In this document: piece by piece, positions 9,764-18,313 of the stretch
Layout of the letters: every line of letters starts with the position of its first letter
Numbering within the stretch: position 1 is the stretch's first letter
Source: an uncultured Chromatiaceae bacterium
GTDB lineage: Bacteria; Pseudomonadota; Gammaproteobacteria; Chromatiales; Chromatiaceae
Assembly: GCA_937923175.1 (NCBI GenBank)
Contig: CALALB010000044.1
Location: 1-32,050, forward strand
DNA: 32,050 bases
Reading direction: 5' to 3'
Position numbers and translations under genes: made by a program
The notes under the pieces: model-generated
What the model was told of the DNA's origin: nothing
What the model saw: only the letters and a program-made list of their open reading frames with translations
The model's database searches: none

Positions 9764-11123
9764 TGGCCAAGGACACCTGCTGCACCGACCGCCCCACCAT
9801 GACGACTGCCAGCCGGTCGGGATGGATCCGCCGTCTAAAGGCATCCTGGATCTGAGCAGCGGTCACTGCTTCGATTCGCTCGCAAAAACGCGCGAGATAA
9901 TCGAGCGGCAGATCATAAAACCCGATCATCGCGAGATATTGGACCAGGTCAGCATTGCTCGCGATCCTGAGCGGAAATCCCCCGGTGAGGTTTTTCTTTG
10001 CGGCAGCGAGCTCCTCCTCGGTTGGGCCGCGCTCGATGAACCGCACCAGGGTATCGAACAACAAGGCACGCGCCTGCTCGGCCTGATCATTGCGGGTCTG
10101 GAGGCTCAGCAAAAAGGGTCCAGGCTGGGCCAAGGGGACGAACTGGCTATAAGTACTATAGGATAGACCCCGCTTTTCGCGGATCTCATCCATCAGGATC
10201 GAGACGAGGCTGCTGCCACCTAGGATGTGGTTGCCCACATAGAGTGGGAAATAATCGGGGTCACCGCGGCGCATCCCCGGCTGACCCAGGAGGATTGTCG
10301 TCTGGTTTGAGGGAAACTCAATGGCCTGCAAGCTCTGCTCGGCCAGGGCCGACACCTGGGGTAGGGGTGCGGCAAGCTCGCCGCGCGGCAGACCCCCGAC
10401 CAGGCGCTCGGCCAGCCGCTCGGCCCCCGGGCGATCGAGATCACCCACCAGGGCCAAGACGGCATTGGCCGCTACATAGTGGCGGCGATGAAAATCAGCG
10501 AGATCCTCGCGCCGAATGGATTGCACCCCCTGCGGGGTTCCAGCAGGATCGCTGGCATAGGGGTGTTGACCAAAGATCGCCCGATAGAGGGCCTTTTGGG
10601 CCACCAGACGGGGCGATTCGTCCTGTTGGCGCAATTCGGTGAGCCGATTACGCCGCACCCGTTCAAGCGCCTCATTGGCAAAATGCGGCTGGGCCACCAG
10701 GATCGAGAAGGTCTCGATCGCTGTGTCGAGCGCCGGTTGGCGGGTAAGTGTACGTAGGGCGATCGCCGTCATATCGCGATCGACCCCTGTGTTCAAAACG
10801 GCGCCAACGCTATCGAGCCGTTCAGCGATGGCATCCGCATCCCAATTGCCCGCCCCCTCGGGGAGCATGGCCGCTGTTAGCGAAGCCAGACCCGGTTGCT
10901 GACCGTCGCGCGCGCTACCAGCGGCAAAGACCAAACGCACATCGACGATCGGGATCTCAGCGGCGGGCACAAAGAGCACCCGCGCGCCGTTTTGGGTCTG
11001 CCAGCTTTGGATCTCAGGGACTGCTCCAGCAAGGGGACTCGCCAAAAGCAAGGTGCTGGCCAGCCAGGCGCTTAAGGTTCGAACGGCGCGTTCGAGACGA
11101 TCAGGATAGCGTTCAGTGCACAT
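9744..11123 (-). CDS. M16-family peptidase-like protein lacking the zinc site
   Basis: Exported protein of 459 residues from the M16B (processing-peptidase-like) family. A signal peptide or anchor lies at about 14-35 (AWLASTLLLASPLAGA). The region that should carry HxxEH reads ASLTAAMLPEG, so no zinc can be bound. The late substrate-side segment EKRGLSYSTYS is kept. Such proteins usually form a heterodimer with an active partner, as the alpha and beta subunits of mitochondrial processing peptidase do. The active partner is the gene just upstream, with an 11-base overlap (11113-11123). This gene in turn overlaps rsmD. Periplasmic location and partner role are inferred. Confidence 0.88.
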
Positions 11124-12513
11124 GGTTCTGTCCTCCAGCGCGGTTTACTGCCGGCGTCTTTGCCTCGCCCGGCATGGGCTGCGGATCAAGAATGGCAACG
11201 GTCAACCGCTCAGGGATGAGATATTGCCGCGCCACCGCCTGGACCTGTTCGGGTGTCACCGCCGCGAGCTTGTCGACGTAAGACTCGGCTAGACGCCAAT
11301 CAAGCCCGATAGAGCTCAAGAGTCCAAGCTGCATTGCCTGATAAAACAGCGAATCACGCTCATAGACCTTGGCTGCAGTGAGCTGATTGCGCACCCGCTC
11401 GAGCTCAGCAGGGTCTAAAGGCTCGGTTTGGAGACGGGTAATCTGGTCCCGCAGGGCTGTCTCTAGCGTCTCTGTGGTTTGACCTTGGGCCGGCACCCCA
11501 TCGAGAACGAATAGACCGGGCAGACGCTCAAAGGCGCGATAGCTGGCATCGACCGAGGCGGCGATCTGGCGCCCGCGGATAAGCTCGCGCGCCAGGCGCG
11601 CGCTCTCACCGCCGGCCAGGATATGGGAGGCAACCTCCAGGGCGTACGGTTCCCACGAATCCACGGCACTGCCGAGGGTGGGTACCTTATAACCCATCAG
11701 GAGATAAGGCTCCTTGGCCGGCGCCCTGACCCGCAGGCGTTTTTCGCCCAGCTGTTCGGGTTCTGGACTGGCGCGAGGCGGATGGATGGTCTCGGCCGGC
11801 AAGGGGCCAAAATATTTCTTGGCCAGCCCCACCACCTGGTCGGGATCGACATCGCCAGCCACCACCAGGGTGGCATTATTGGGCGCATACCATAGCCGAT
11901 ACCAATCGCGCAGATCATCGAGACCGAGTTGATCGAGATCGCCTGGCCAGCCGATGATCGGGTTGCGATAGGGCGAGGTATCAAAGGCAACCGCCATAAA
12001 TCGTTCATAGGTCAGATCCTGTGGGTCGTCCTCGGTGCGCATCCGCCGCTCCTCCTTGACCACCTTCAATTCCTTGAGGAACTCGGCCTCGCTGAGTCTC
12101 AGATGGCGCATCCGCTCGGCCTCAAGCTGAAAGGCAATCTCCAAGCGCTCGCTTGCTAGGTTTTGATAATAGGCCGTATAGTCGCGACCGGTGAAGGCGT
12201 TTTCCTCGCCGCCATTTTCGGCGATGATCCGCGAGAACTCACCCGGGGCCAGGTGCTCTGTCCCCTGGAACATCAGATGCTCCAACAGATGGGAGATTCC
12301 GGTCAGACCCGTCGGCTCATAGCTTGACCCAATCCGATACCACAGCTGGGAGGTCAGGATGGGCGCGCGATGATCGGGCTTGACCAGGATCCTGAGCCCA
12401 TTCTCTAAGCGATATTCCCGGACCTCCGAGGCCGCCAAGGCCCCTAGACTCACCGTTAAACACAGCACAAAGGCGACTAAATGTTGCAAAGAAACAACCC
12501 CTCTTACCCGCAT
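11113..12513 (-). CDS. M16-family zinc metallopeptidase, active subunit
   Basis: Exported zinc peptidase of 466 residues. The signal peptide is MRVRGVVSLQHLVAFVLCLT with a likely cut after ALA near residue 27. The inverted zinc motif HLLEH is at 75-79 and the distal Glu ligand is in KEERR (about 154-155), the M16 spacing. A C-terminal inactive M16 domain follows. The ATG at 12513 was chosen over a TTG at 12552 because the signal peptide begins properly there. It is the first gene of the unit leading to rsmD, coaD and ferredoxin, and is divergent from bcsA across 100 bases. An imperfect dyad at 12519-12545 overlaps its probable ribosome binding site. The substrate is unknown. Confidence 0.92.
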   Translation of the reverse strand: MRVRGVVSLQHLVAFVLCLTVSLGALAASEVREYRLENGLRILVKPDHRAPILTSQLWYRIGSSYEPTGLTGISHLLEHLMFQGTEHLAPGEFSRIIAENGGEENAFTGRDYTAYYQNLASERLEIAFQLEAERMRHLRLSEAEFLKELKVVKEERRMRTEDDPQDLTYERFMAVAFDTSPYRNPIIGWPGDLDQLGLDDLRDWYRLWYAPNNATLVVAGDVDPDQVVGLAKKYFGPLPAETIHPPRASPEPEQLGEKRLRVRAPAKEPYLLMGYKVPTLGSAVDSWEPYALEVASHILAGGESARLARELIRGRQIAASVDASYRAFERLPGLFVLDGVPAQGQTTETLETALRDQITRLQTEPLDPAELERVRNQLTAAKVYERDSLFYQAMQLGLLSSIGLDWRLAESYVDKLAAVTPEQVQAVARQYLIPERLTVAILDPQPMPGEAKTPAVNRAGGQNHVH

Positions 12514-12518
12514 TAAAC

Positions 12519-12545
12519 ACTTAGCCTTATCATAAGGGCTAAAGT
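12519..12545. promoter_or_regulatory. Imperfect dyad next to the M16 start
   Basis: ACTTAGCCTTAT at 12519-12530 and ATAAGGGCTAAAGT at 12532-12545 are inverted copies around C12531, differing by two single-base insertions. On the minus strand the AAGG that could serve as the M16 ribosome binding site is inside one arm. It could be an operator or an mRNA hairpin. Confidence 0.4.
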
Positions 12546-12566
12546 TCCCCAAGCTAGTCCCCTAGT

Positions 12567-12594
12567 TTGACCTGGGCCGCCCGGTTCGGGTCAA
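12567..12594. promoter_or_regulatory. TTGACC inverted repeat between M16 and bcsA
   Basis: TTGACC at 12567-12572 and GGTCAA at 12589-12594 form an inverted pair with 16 bases between. Each arm resembles a -35 box for one direction, so this may be part of overlapping divergent promoters. The expected -10 positions match poorly (GTCAAT on the plus strand). Confidence 0.25.
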
Positions 12595-12613
12595 TCCCTG
12601 GATAACAATCGCA

Positions 12614-14800
12614 ATGCTGTATCTCGCTAGCATCGCTGCATGCCTGCTCGTTGCCCTCGCTTCCCTGCCACTTGAACAGAATGCCCAGATCCAATTTTCC
12701 ATCGCCCTCCTGGCGCTATTGGTGCTGCTGCGTCCCCTGGTCTATGGGCGCTTGCCATTCACAAGCCGCCAACGCTTTTTGCGTATCCTGTTTATCCTGT
12801 TGGCCCTGCTGTTAAGCGTCCGCTATTTCTGGTGGCGGACTATCCATACCTTGCCAACTGATCCCTTCAGTCTATTGCCAGGATTATTGCTCTATAGCGC
12901 TGAGCTGTTTTCATTTGTAATCCTGCTGATTGGGATATTTGTCTATATCCAGCCGCTTAATCGCCCTATCTTGCCGATGCCAGCGGATCGTTCGAATTGG
13001 CCTACTGTCGATATCCTGATCCCGACCTATGACGAACCAGAAAATCTGCTCGAGCTGACCCTATTGGGGGCATTGGCAATCGATTATCCAGCCAACAGGA
13101 TCAAGATCTGGTTGCTCGACGATGGGGCAACCCGAGCCAAGCGCACCCAAGCTGACTTAAAACAGGCGCGCCAGGCGCGCGAACGCGGCCGGCGATTGAG
13201 AAAGCTTTGCACTAGGTTGGGGGTTCATTATCTCACCCGCGAACATAACAACTCGGCCAAGGCGGGGAATCTCAATCATGCGCTCCAGCATATCCAGGGC
13301 GAATTCATTCTGATCCTGGATGCCGACCATGTCCCAACCCGGGATATCCTAATCAATACGCTCGGCTGGCTGCTTAAAGATCCGAGGATCTTTCTTGTCC
13401 AAACACCCCATTTTTTTGTCAGCCCAGATCCGATCGAAAAGAACCTCAGGACGTTCCAGCGCATGCCGAGCGAGCAAGAGATGTTTTATACCGACATCCA
13501 GCGCGGTCTAGATTTCTGGAATGCATCCTTTTTTTGTGGTGCTGCTGCGGTGCTTAGACGCAGTTCTCTCGATGAAATCGGTGGCTTTCAGGGACGCACG
13601 ATCACTGAGGATGCCGAGACAGCCTTAGCCCTGCATGGCCGAGGTTATCGCAGCGCCTATATCTGGCGGCCGATGATCGCTGGCCTACAGCCGGAAAGCT
13701 TCACCAGCTTTATCAAACAGCGTTCGCGTTGGGCCCAGGGAATGACCCAGATTTTGCTTTTGAGCAATCCATTGCGAATTCGGGGTCTCAAATGGTGGCA
13801 ACGTTTGTCTTATCTAAATAGCATGTTATTTTGGCTGTTTCCATTTGCTCGGCTTTTCTTTTTGATTTCACCGCTTTTTTATCTCTTGTTTGGCCTTGGT
13901 ATCTATAATGCTTCGGTCGCCCAGTTCTTAGTCATCGGGCTCCCTCATTTTGTTTCCTTATTGATTCTGAACGATTATCTCTATGGCAATGCCCGCTGGA
14001 TTTTGATCTCCGAGTTCTATGAACAATTGTTATCGCTCTTTTTAATCAAACCTTTAATCGAGGTATTTCGCCATCCGCGGACCCCGCAATTTTTGGTCAC
14101 ACCCAAAGGCGAGCTCATGGAACGAGACTATATCTCACCCCTTGCCAAACCAGTTTATCTCATGCTCGCCCTTGCCTTGCTGGGGATAGGGATGGGGATC
14201 TGGCGCTATTTCGCCTTTCCTGACGAGCGGGATACACTGATCTTGATCATGAGCTGGGAGATGTTCAATCTCATCCTGCTCCTCGGCGCCCTGGGCGCCC
14301 TGTTTGAGCGCCGCCAGCTTCGCCATAACGTCCGCATTCCTGCTCAATATTTGATTGAGATTTGGGCCGGCGGAAAGCGCATCCTCGGCAGGGCCAATGA
14401 TCTTTCGCTCGATGGGGTCGGTTTCATCGTTAGCTCTAAAAGCGGCGAATGGCTCAAGCATCATCCTCCTGAGTGGGTGCGTCTCCATAGCCCGCGCAGC
14501 AAATTTGGCTGGATCCGGACCAGCCGTCTCCCCGCTCAGGTCCGAAATATCTGCCCTTATAAAAAGGGGCTTAAGAAAATCGGCTTAAAAATCCAGCCAA
14601 GCCTTTCTGAAGATCGGCGTGCTATTGTTTTCTTGATGTATTCGAGCAGTAGACGTTGGCGCAATATATTGCGTCGGCGTAACAAGCGAATTGGGGTATA
14701 CCGGGCGATCAGCTTTCTATTTAAGCTCGCCTTCCGGTATGTAACCGACCATCTGCGCTTACGCCTGCATTTAGCCTTGGATGGTCTGAAAAGACATTGA
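12614..14800 (+). CDS. bcsA: Cellulose synthase catalytic subunit with PilZ domain
   Basis: Inner-membrane processive glycosyltransferase that joins glucose from UDP-glucose into beta-1,4-glucan and threads it through its own channel. The 728-residue protein has N-terminal helices (about 1-115) and then a GT2 domain. Motifs are DDG at 169-171, DAD at 236-238, TED at 331-333 and QRSRW at 369-373; FFCG lies near 306-309 and the gating-loop-type FFVSPDP at 267-273. Further helices and a C-terminal PilZ domain follow. The PilZ c-di-GMP residues are present: RHNVR at 570-574 preceded by ERRQL, and DLSLDG at 596-601. It should therefore be switched on by c-di-GMP. The ATG at 12614 has no clear ribosome binding site. 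The gene is AT-rich for this window: 13801-13920 is about 38% GC. Confidence 0.95.
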   Translation: MLYLASIAACLLVALASLPLEQNAQIQFSIALLALLVLLRPLVYGRLPFTSRQRFLRILFILLALLLSVRYFWWRTIHTLPTDPFSLLPGLLLYSAELFSFVILLIGIFVYIQPLNRPILPMPADRSNWPTVDILIPTYDEPENLLELTLLGALAIDYPANRIKIWLLDDGATRAKRTQADLKQARQARERGRRLRKLCTRLGVHYLTREHNNSAKAGNLNHALQHIQGEFILILDADHVPTRDILINTLGWLLKDPRIFLVQTPHFFVSPDPIEKNLRTFQRMPSEQEMFYTDIQRGLDFWNASFFCGAAAVLRRSSLDEIGGFQGRTITEDAETALALHGRGYRSAYIWRPMIAGLQPESFTSFIKQRSRWAQGMTQILLLSNPLRIRGLKWWQRLSYLNSMLFWLFPFARLFFLISPLFYLLFGLGIYNASVAQFLVIGLPHFVSLLILNDYLYGNARWILISEFYEQLLSLFLIKPLIEVFRHPRTPQFLVTPKGELMERDYISPLAKPVYLMLALALLGIGMGIWRYFAFPDERDTLILIMSWEMFNLILLLGALGALFERRQLRHNVRIPAQYLIEIWAGGKRILGRANDLSLDGVGFIVSSKSGEWLKHHPPEWVRLHSPRSKFGWIRTSRLPAQVRNICPYKKGLKKIGLKIQPSLSEDRRAIVFLMYSSSRRWRNILRRRNKRIGVYRAISFLFKLAFRYVTDHLRLRLHLALDGLKRH

Positions 14801-14822
14801 ACTCTATCGTTCTGGATTGCTT

Positions 14823-15341
14823 ATGAGGACAGCTGTACCCAAAGTCTATTGCCTATCGACTCAGGCGCACTGGTTTAGACAGGCTGTCTTGATCCTGATG
14901 TTTTTATTGATCTCCAGACCGGGATTAACCCAAACTGAGCCAAGCATAGACCCAGCTGCTCTTACCTCAGGCCGGCATGAACAAACCGAGCGTTCTTTGG
15001 CAAGCTTTACCGATGCCTTCAAGGAGGCGTGGCTAAGGGGTAGTCAGTCTGAGGTCTATTTCGATATCCCCTTGCCGGCGCGCTGGCGTCCTTTAGAGAT
15101 GCGGCTAGAGCTGGTCTATCGTAACTCGATCAATCTTTTAGCGGACCATTCTCAATTGCGGGTTAAGCTCAATGGCCTGATCATCGCCCAGCTGAAACTC
15201 GACCCCGCCCGGCCTGAAGGCCGCGCCCGGATCCGGCTTCCCTTAGATCTTTTACAGACCGGTTATAACCGGTTGACCCTCAGCGTCGCTCAGCACAGCT
15301 CAGTAGGTGAATGCGAAGACCCCGGCGCACCTGAGCTTTGA
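14823..15341 (+). CDS. BcsB N-terminal fragment ending at the premature stop
   Basis: If the TGA at 15339-15341 stops translation, the product is 172 residues. It comprises a hydrophobic export signal (AVLILMFLLISRPGL) and most of the first carbohydrate-binding-like jelly-roll domain (EVYFDIPLP to GYNRLTLSV). It would lack the flavodoxin-like domains and the membrane anchor that contacts BcsA, so it should not support cellulose synthesis. Confidence 0.6.
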   Translation: MRTAVPKVYCLSTQAHWFRQAVLILMFLLISRPGLTQTEPSIDPAALTSGRHEQTERSLASFTDAFKEAWLRGSQSEVYFDIPLPARWRPLEMRLELVYRNSINLLADHSQLRVKLNGLIIAQLKLDPARPEGRARIRLPLDLLQTGYNRLTLSVAQHSSVGECEDPGAPEL

Positions 15342-15494
15342 ACCCAGATCGATACCCAGGCCTCGCGTCTAGTCCTAGATTATGAACACCTCTCCCTTGA
15401 GCCGAGCCTGACCAGCCTGGAGGCGCTCTTTGATCCCCGGCTATGGATTCAGGAGACCTGGTCCATCCTCATACCCACCCCCTCGGCGACGGAT

Positions 15495-17246
15495 ATGGCC
15501 CGGCTTGACGACGATCAGCTCAGCTGGGGGGCCTTGGTCGCCCAAGCGATCAGCAGGCGTCTCGAGTTCAAGCCGCCGCGGTTTAACGCCGTCCCTATAG
15601 CCATGCAGGGTCCGGAGACGGCTGATCTGGCCAAGCTCACTGCACCCCTGCCGGGCGATGCCATCCTGGTGGGGACCCGCGATCAGCTTCGGGCCATCCT
15701 GGGCGAGGACTGGGTAGGGGAAATCAGCGCTGCCTATCTCGCCATCCTGCCCCATCCCCAGGATAAGACCCGCCTGATCCTGGTGGTCTCTGGCCGGGAT
15801 ACGGCCGAGGTCAAGCAGGCTGCAACCGCGCTCGCCTTTCTTGCTCCGCCATTCCCTGAGGAGCAGGCGGTCTTGGTGCATGACCTGCAACTGCCTGAAC
15901 TTCCTCAAGGTACCGCCCCTTCTTTCTTGCCGGGGAGAAGCCGGGCGCGCTTTGCTGACCTGGGGGTCGGTACCACCACCTTGGTTAGCCCCCTTGCCCC
16001 TGCGCGCTGGTTTAATGAGCCTGGTTTTGCCGGCCCCGGCAATGAGGTTAGCGAGGCCCAGCGCAGTCTGAGGATCAGGTTTTGGCTCCAACCGGGGCTT
16101 TATGTCAAGGGATTCGGGGATGCGATTCTCAGGCTCAATTTCAGCTATGGCACAGGTTTTCGGCGCGATTCGGTGCTGAATGTCCTGATCAATGGCCTAT
16201 TTGTGCGCGCTATTCCCCTCACCGAGCCGCTGGGCGCAACCCTGCTCGACTACAAGCTGCATATCCCCGCCGGTATGTTGCGTTCGGGGTACAACCAACT
16301 CGAGCTCCTGCCCATGCTGGTACCCACCGAGACCGGCTGGTGCCAACTGCGCCAGGCCGAAAACCTACTGTTAACGATCTATGGCGATTCAACCCTCCAG
16401 CTTCCCCCGCTTAGCCAATTTGCTAAGCTGCCGGATCTCGAGCTTTATGCCCGCACCGGTTTCCCGTTGCTGAACGATCCCCAAGGGGGCCAACTCGCTA
16501 TCCAGGTCGTTGGCGGAACCCCAGAGTCAGCCAGCGCCGCCTGGACGATACTCGCCCGCTTGGCCCAGATCACCGGCATACCCCTCTATCGAGCCCAGAT
16601 CAGCCGCCACCTGCCCCCGGCAGACCGCGAATTATTGGTGGTCGGGGCGCTTGCCGACCTGGATCCGGCCATCAAAACGGCAACGTCTTTGTTTTCCAAC
16701 GGCGCACAGAGCGGTCTTTTGGTTCGCTCGCTGCGCACGATCGCCGAAGCCGAAGGGTCTCGTGTCTGGTGGGAGCGTCTGCTCGCCTCTCTTCAGGGTT
16801 GGTTTGAACCACCCATCGCCGAGCCCCAGGATCATCAGGCGCGGATTGTTTATGCCCGGCGGACTTTGGGGGCGCAGGGCCTGCTGACTGCCTGCGAGTC
16901 ACCTTTCCACAGCGCTCGGACCCTGGTCGTGGTGAGTGCAGAGCAGGCGCCCCAACTTGCCGAGCGGGCGGCCCAACTCGTCCAACCCGAGTATTGGTTT
17001 AATCTACGGGGCGCCCTGGTCTTATGGGATGATCAGCCCGCTAACCTGAGATGGCAGGCGCCCAACCGGGTTTATCTGGTTGGCAATGGGCCGTTGGACG
17101 CTCGGCTCTCCTTTATGTTTAGCCAGTATCCCCAGGCCCTGCTGGTCATCCTGGTTGTGCTGGCCATCGGCCTGGCCGGACTGCTGACTATCCTTATCCA
17201 AGGCTTTAAACGTCGTCATCATCCCCTGATCCCCGATGAAGACTGA
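15495..17246 (+). CDS. BcsB C-terminal fragment, same frame as the N-terminal part
   Basis: This 583-residue open stretch starts at the first ATG after the premature stop. It carries the remaining BcsB domains and the C-terminal membrane helix. There is no ribosome binding site before 15495 and no signal peptide, and family similarity extends upstream of the ATG to 15342. Independent expression is therefore unlikely. It is best seen as the rest of bcsB. Confidence 0.6.
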   Translation: MARLDDDQLSWGALVAQAISRRLEFKPPRFNAVPIAMQGPETADLAKLTAPLPGDAILVGTRDQLRAILGEDWVGEISAAYLAILPHPQDKTRLILVVSGRDTAEVKQAATALAFLAPPFPEEQAVLVHDLQLPELPQGTAPSFLPGRSRARFADLGVGTTTLVSPLAPARWFNEPGFAGPGNEVSEAQRSLRIRFWLQPGLYVKGFGDAILRLNFSYGTGFRRDSVLNVLINGLFVRAIPLTEPLGATLLDYKLHIPAGMLRSGYNQLELLPMLVPTETGWCQLRQAENLLLTIYGDSTLQLPPLSQFAKLPDLELYARTGFPLLNDPQGGQLAIQVVGGTPESASAAWTILARLAQITGIPLYRAQISRHLPPADRELLVVGALADLDPAIKTATSLFSNGAQSGLLVRSLRTIAEAEGSRVWWERLLASLQGWFEPPIAEPQDHQARIVYARRTLGAQGLLTACESPFHSARTLVVVSAEQAPQLAERAAQLVQPEYWFNLRGALVLWDDQPANLRWQAPNRVYLVGNGPLDARLSFMFSQYPQALLVILVVLAIGLAGLLTILIQGFKRRHHPLIPDED

Positions 17247-18303
17247 TCCCTTTGTCCTGCTTGTCTTACTCATGACGATCCTGATGATCCCCGGGGGAGG
17301 CCCCAAGGCCGATTGTCTTTGGCAGCAAGGCACCCGGGATAACTGGGCGTTATTCAGAGAGCGCTTTATCACCCCCGAGGGGCGGGTTATCGATACCGGC
17401 AATCAGGGGGTAAGCCATTCCGAAGGTCAGGGCCTTGTCCTGCGCCTGGCGGTGGCCTATGACGACCGCCCGAGCTTTGAACGGGTATGGGACTGGACAC
17501 GCACCCATCTTTATGTGCGCGACGATGCCTTGGCAGCCTGGCGCTGGCGCCCCGGTGTTGAACCGCCCATCGATGATCTGAATAACGCCACGGACGGGGA
17601 TCTTCTGATCGCCTGGGCCCTACTGCTCGCTGCCGAGCGCTGGCAGGCACCGCACCTGCGGGAGCATGCCCAGCCGATCGTCGCCGCAATCCGCACCCAG
17701 CTGGTGCGAGAGACCAGCCTAGGGCCTGTGCTTCTGCCCGGTAGCCTAGGCTTTGAACGCGAGGACGGCCTGATCCTCAATCCCTCCTATTGGATCTTTC
17801 CAGCACTCAGGGATTTGGCCCGGCTCGAACCCGATCAGCCTATCTGGGGCCGATTGATCGAGAGCGGACTGCGCCTACTCGAGCGCGCCCGCTTCGGACG
17901 TTGGGGTCTACCGCCTGACTGGATCGCCCTCAAGGACGATACCCTGGGTTTCCCTGCCGACTTTGCACCGCGCTTCGGTTATGAGGCGATCCGGGTGCCG
18001 CTCTATCTCATCTGGGGAGGGCTGACGAGCGGCGAACGTTTGGCAGGATTCACCAACTACTGGCAACAATTGGGAGCGGCTGGGCCTGACTGGGTGGATC
18101 TTACGACAGATACCCTCAACAGCCACCCTGCCCCCCCAGGTATCCGCTCTGTGCTGGCACTGGCTGACTTTGTCGCCCCCTCCCCTGCTGCCCGCGTTTT
18201 GCGTCAGCCCGATCTGAGCGAGGACGAGGATTACTATAGCGCCGTGCTCAGCCTGCTCAGCGAGACAGCGCTTTACGACTGGTGTCAGTCGGCCAAACAC
18301 TGA
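17236..18303 (+). CDS. bcsZ: Periplasmic endo-1,4-beta-glucanase of the cellulose operon
   Basis: Glycoside hydrolase family 8 cellulase that trims glucan during export. The 355-residue protein has a signal peptide (FVLLVLLMTILMIPGG) and the general-acid Glu63 in SEGQG. It also has DGDLLIAWAL in the substrate cleft and the C-terminal DWCQ end common to BcsZ. At the place of the E. coli general base Asp243 (YDAIRV) it reads YEAIRV, with Glu250. This conservative change might be normal for the lineage or might lower activity. The ATG at 17236 overlaps the bcsB stop by 11 bases, which fits translational coupling in the order bcsA-bcsB-bcsZ-bcsC. If ribosomes stop at the TGA in bcsB, translation of this gene may drop. 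Confidence 0.92.
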   Translation: MKTDPFVLLVLLMTILMIPGGGPKADCLWQQGTRDNWALFRERFITPEGRVIDTGNQGVSHSEGQGLVLRLAVAYDDRPSFERVWDWTRTHLYVRDDALAAWRWRPGVEPPIDDLNNATDGDLLIAWALLLAAERWQAPHLREHAQPIVAAIRTQLVRETSLGPVLLPGSLGFEREDGLILNPSYWIFPALRDLARLEPDQPIWGRLIESGLRLLERARFGRWGLPPDWIALKDDTLGFPADFAPRFGYEAIRVPLYLIWGGLTSGERLAGFTNYWQQLGAAGPDWVDLTTDTLNSHPAPPGIRSVLALADFVAPSPAARVLRQPDLSEDEDYYSAVLSLLSETALYDWCQSAKH

Positions 18304-18313
18304 GGATCTGCTC

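Larger units (their letters stand above)
14823..17246 (+). pseudogene. bcsB: Cellulose synthase subunit BcsB interrupted by an in-frame TGA
   Basis: Periplasmic, membrane-anchored partner of BcsA, required for glucan synthesis and passage across the periplasm. The full frame of 807 codons runs from a signal peptide to a C-terminal membrane helix (YPQALLVILVVLAIGLAGLL) and a basic tail, the normal layout and length. Codon 173 (15339-15341) is TGA. The reading around it is CEDPGAPEL-stop-TQID, and E. coli BcsB has Trp at this point (CENP....LW). The simplest reading is a TGG to TGA change. The next 634 codons are open and well conserved. It starts 22 bases after bcsA (ATG 14823; a TTG at 14817 is possible) and overlaps bcsZ by 11 bases. 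A true null, leaky readthrough and a sequence error are all possible. Confidence 0.88.

Noticed and set aside
9764-9844. 27-residue N-terminal extension of RsmD
   Set aside because: It matches nothing in the family and lies inside the M16 gene. The GTG at 9763 gives the standard length.
15339-15341. TGA in bcsB as a selenocysteine codon
   Set aside because: The aligned residue in the family is Trp, not Cys, and I see no selenocysteine hairpin just after the TGA.
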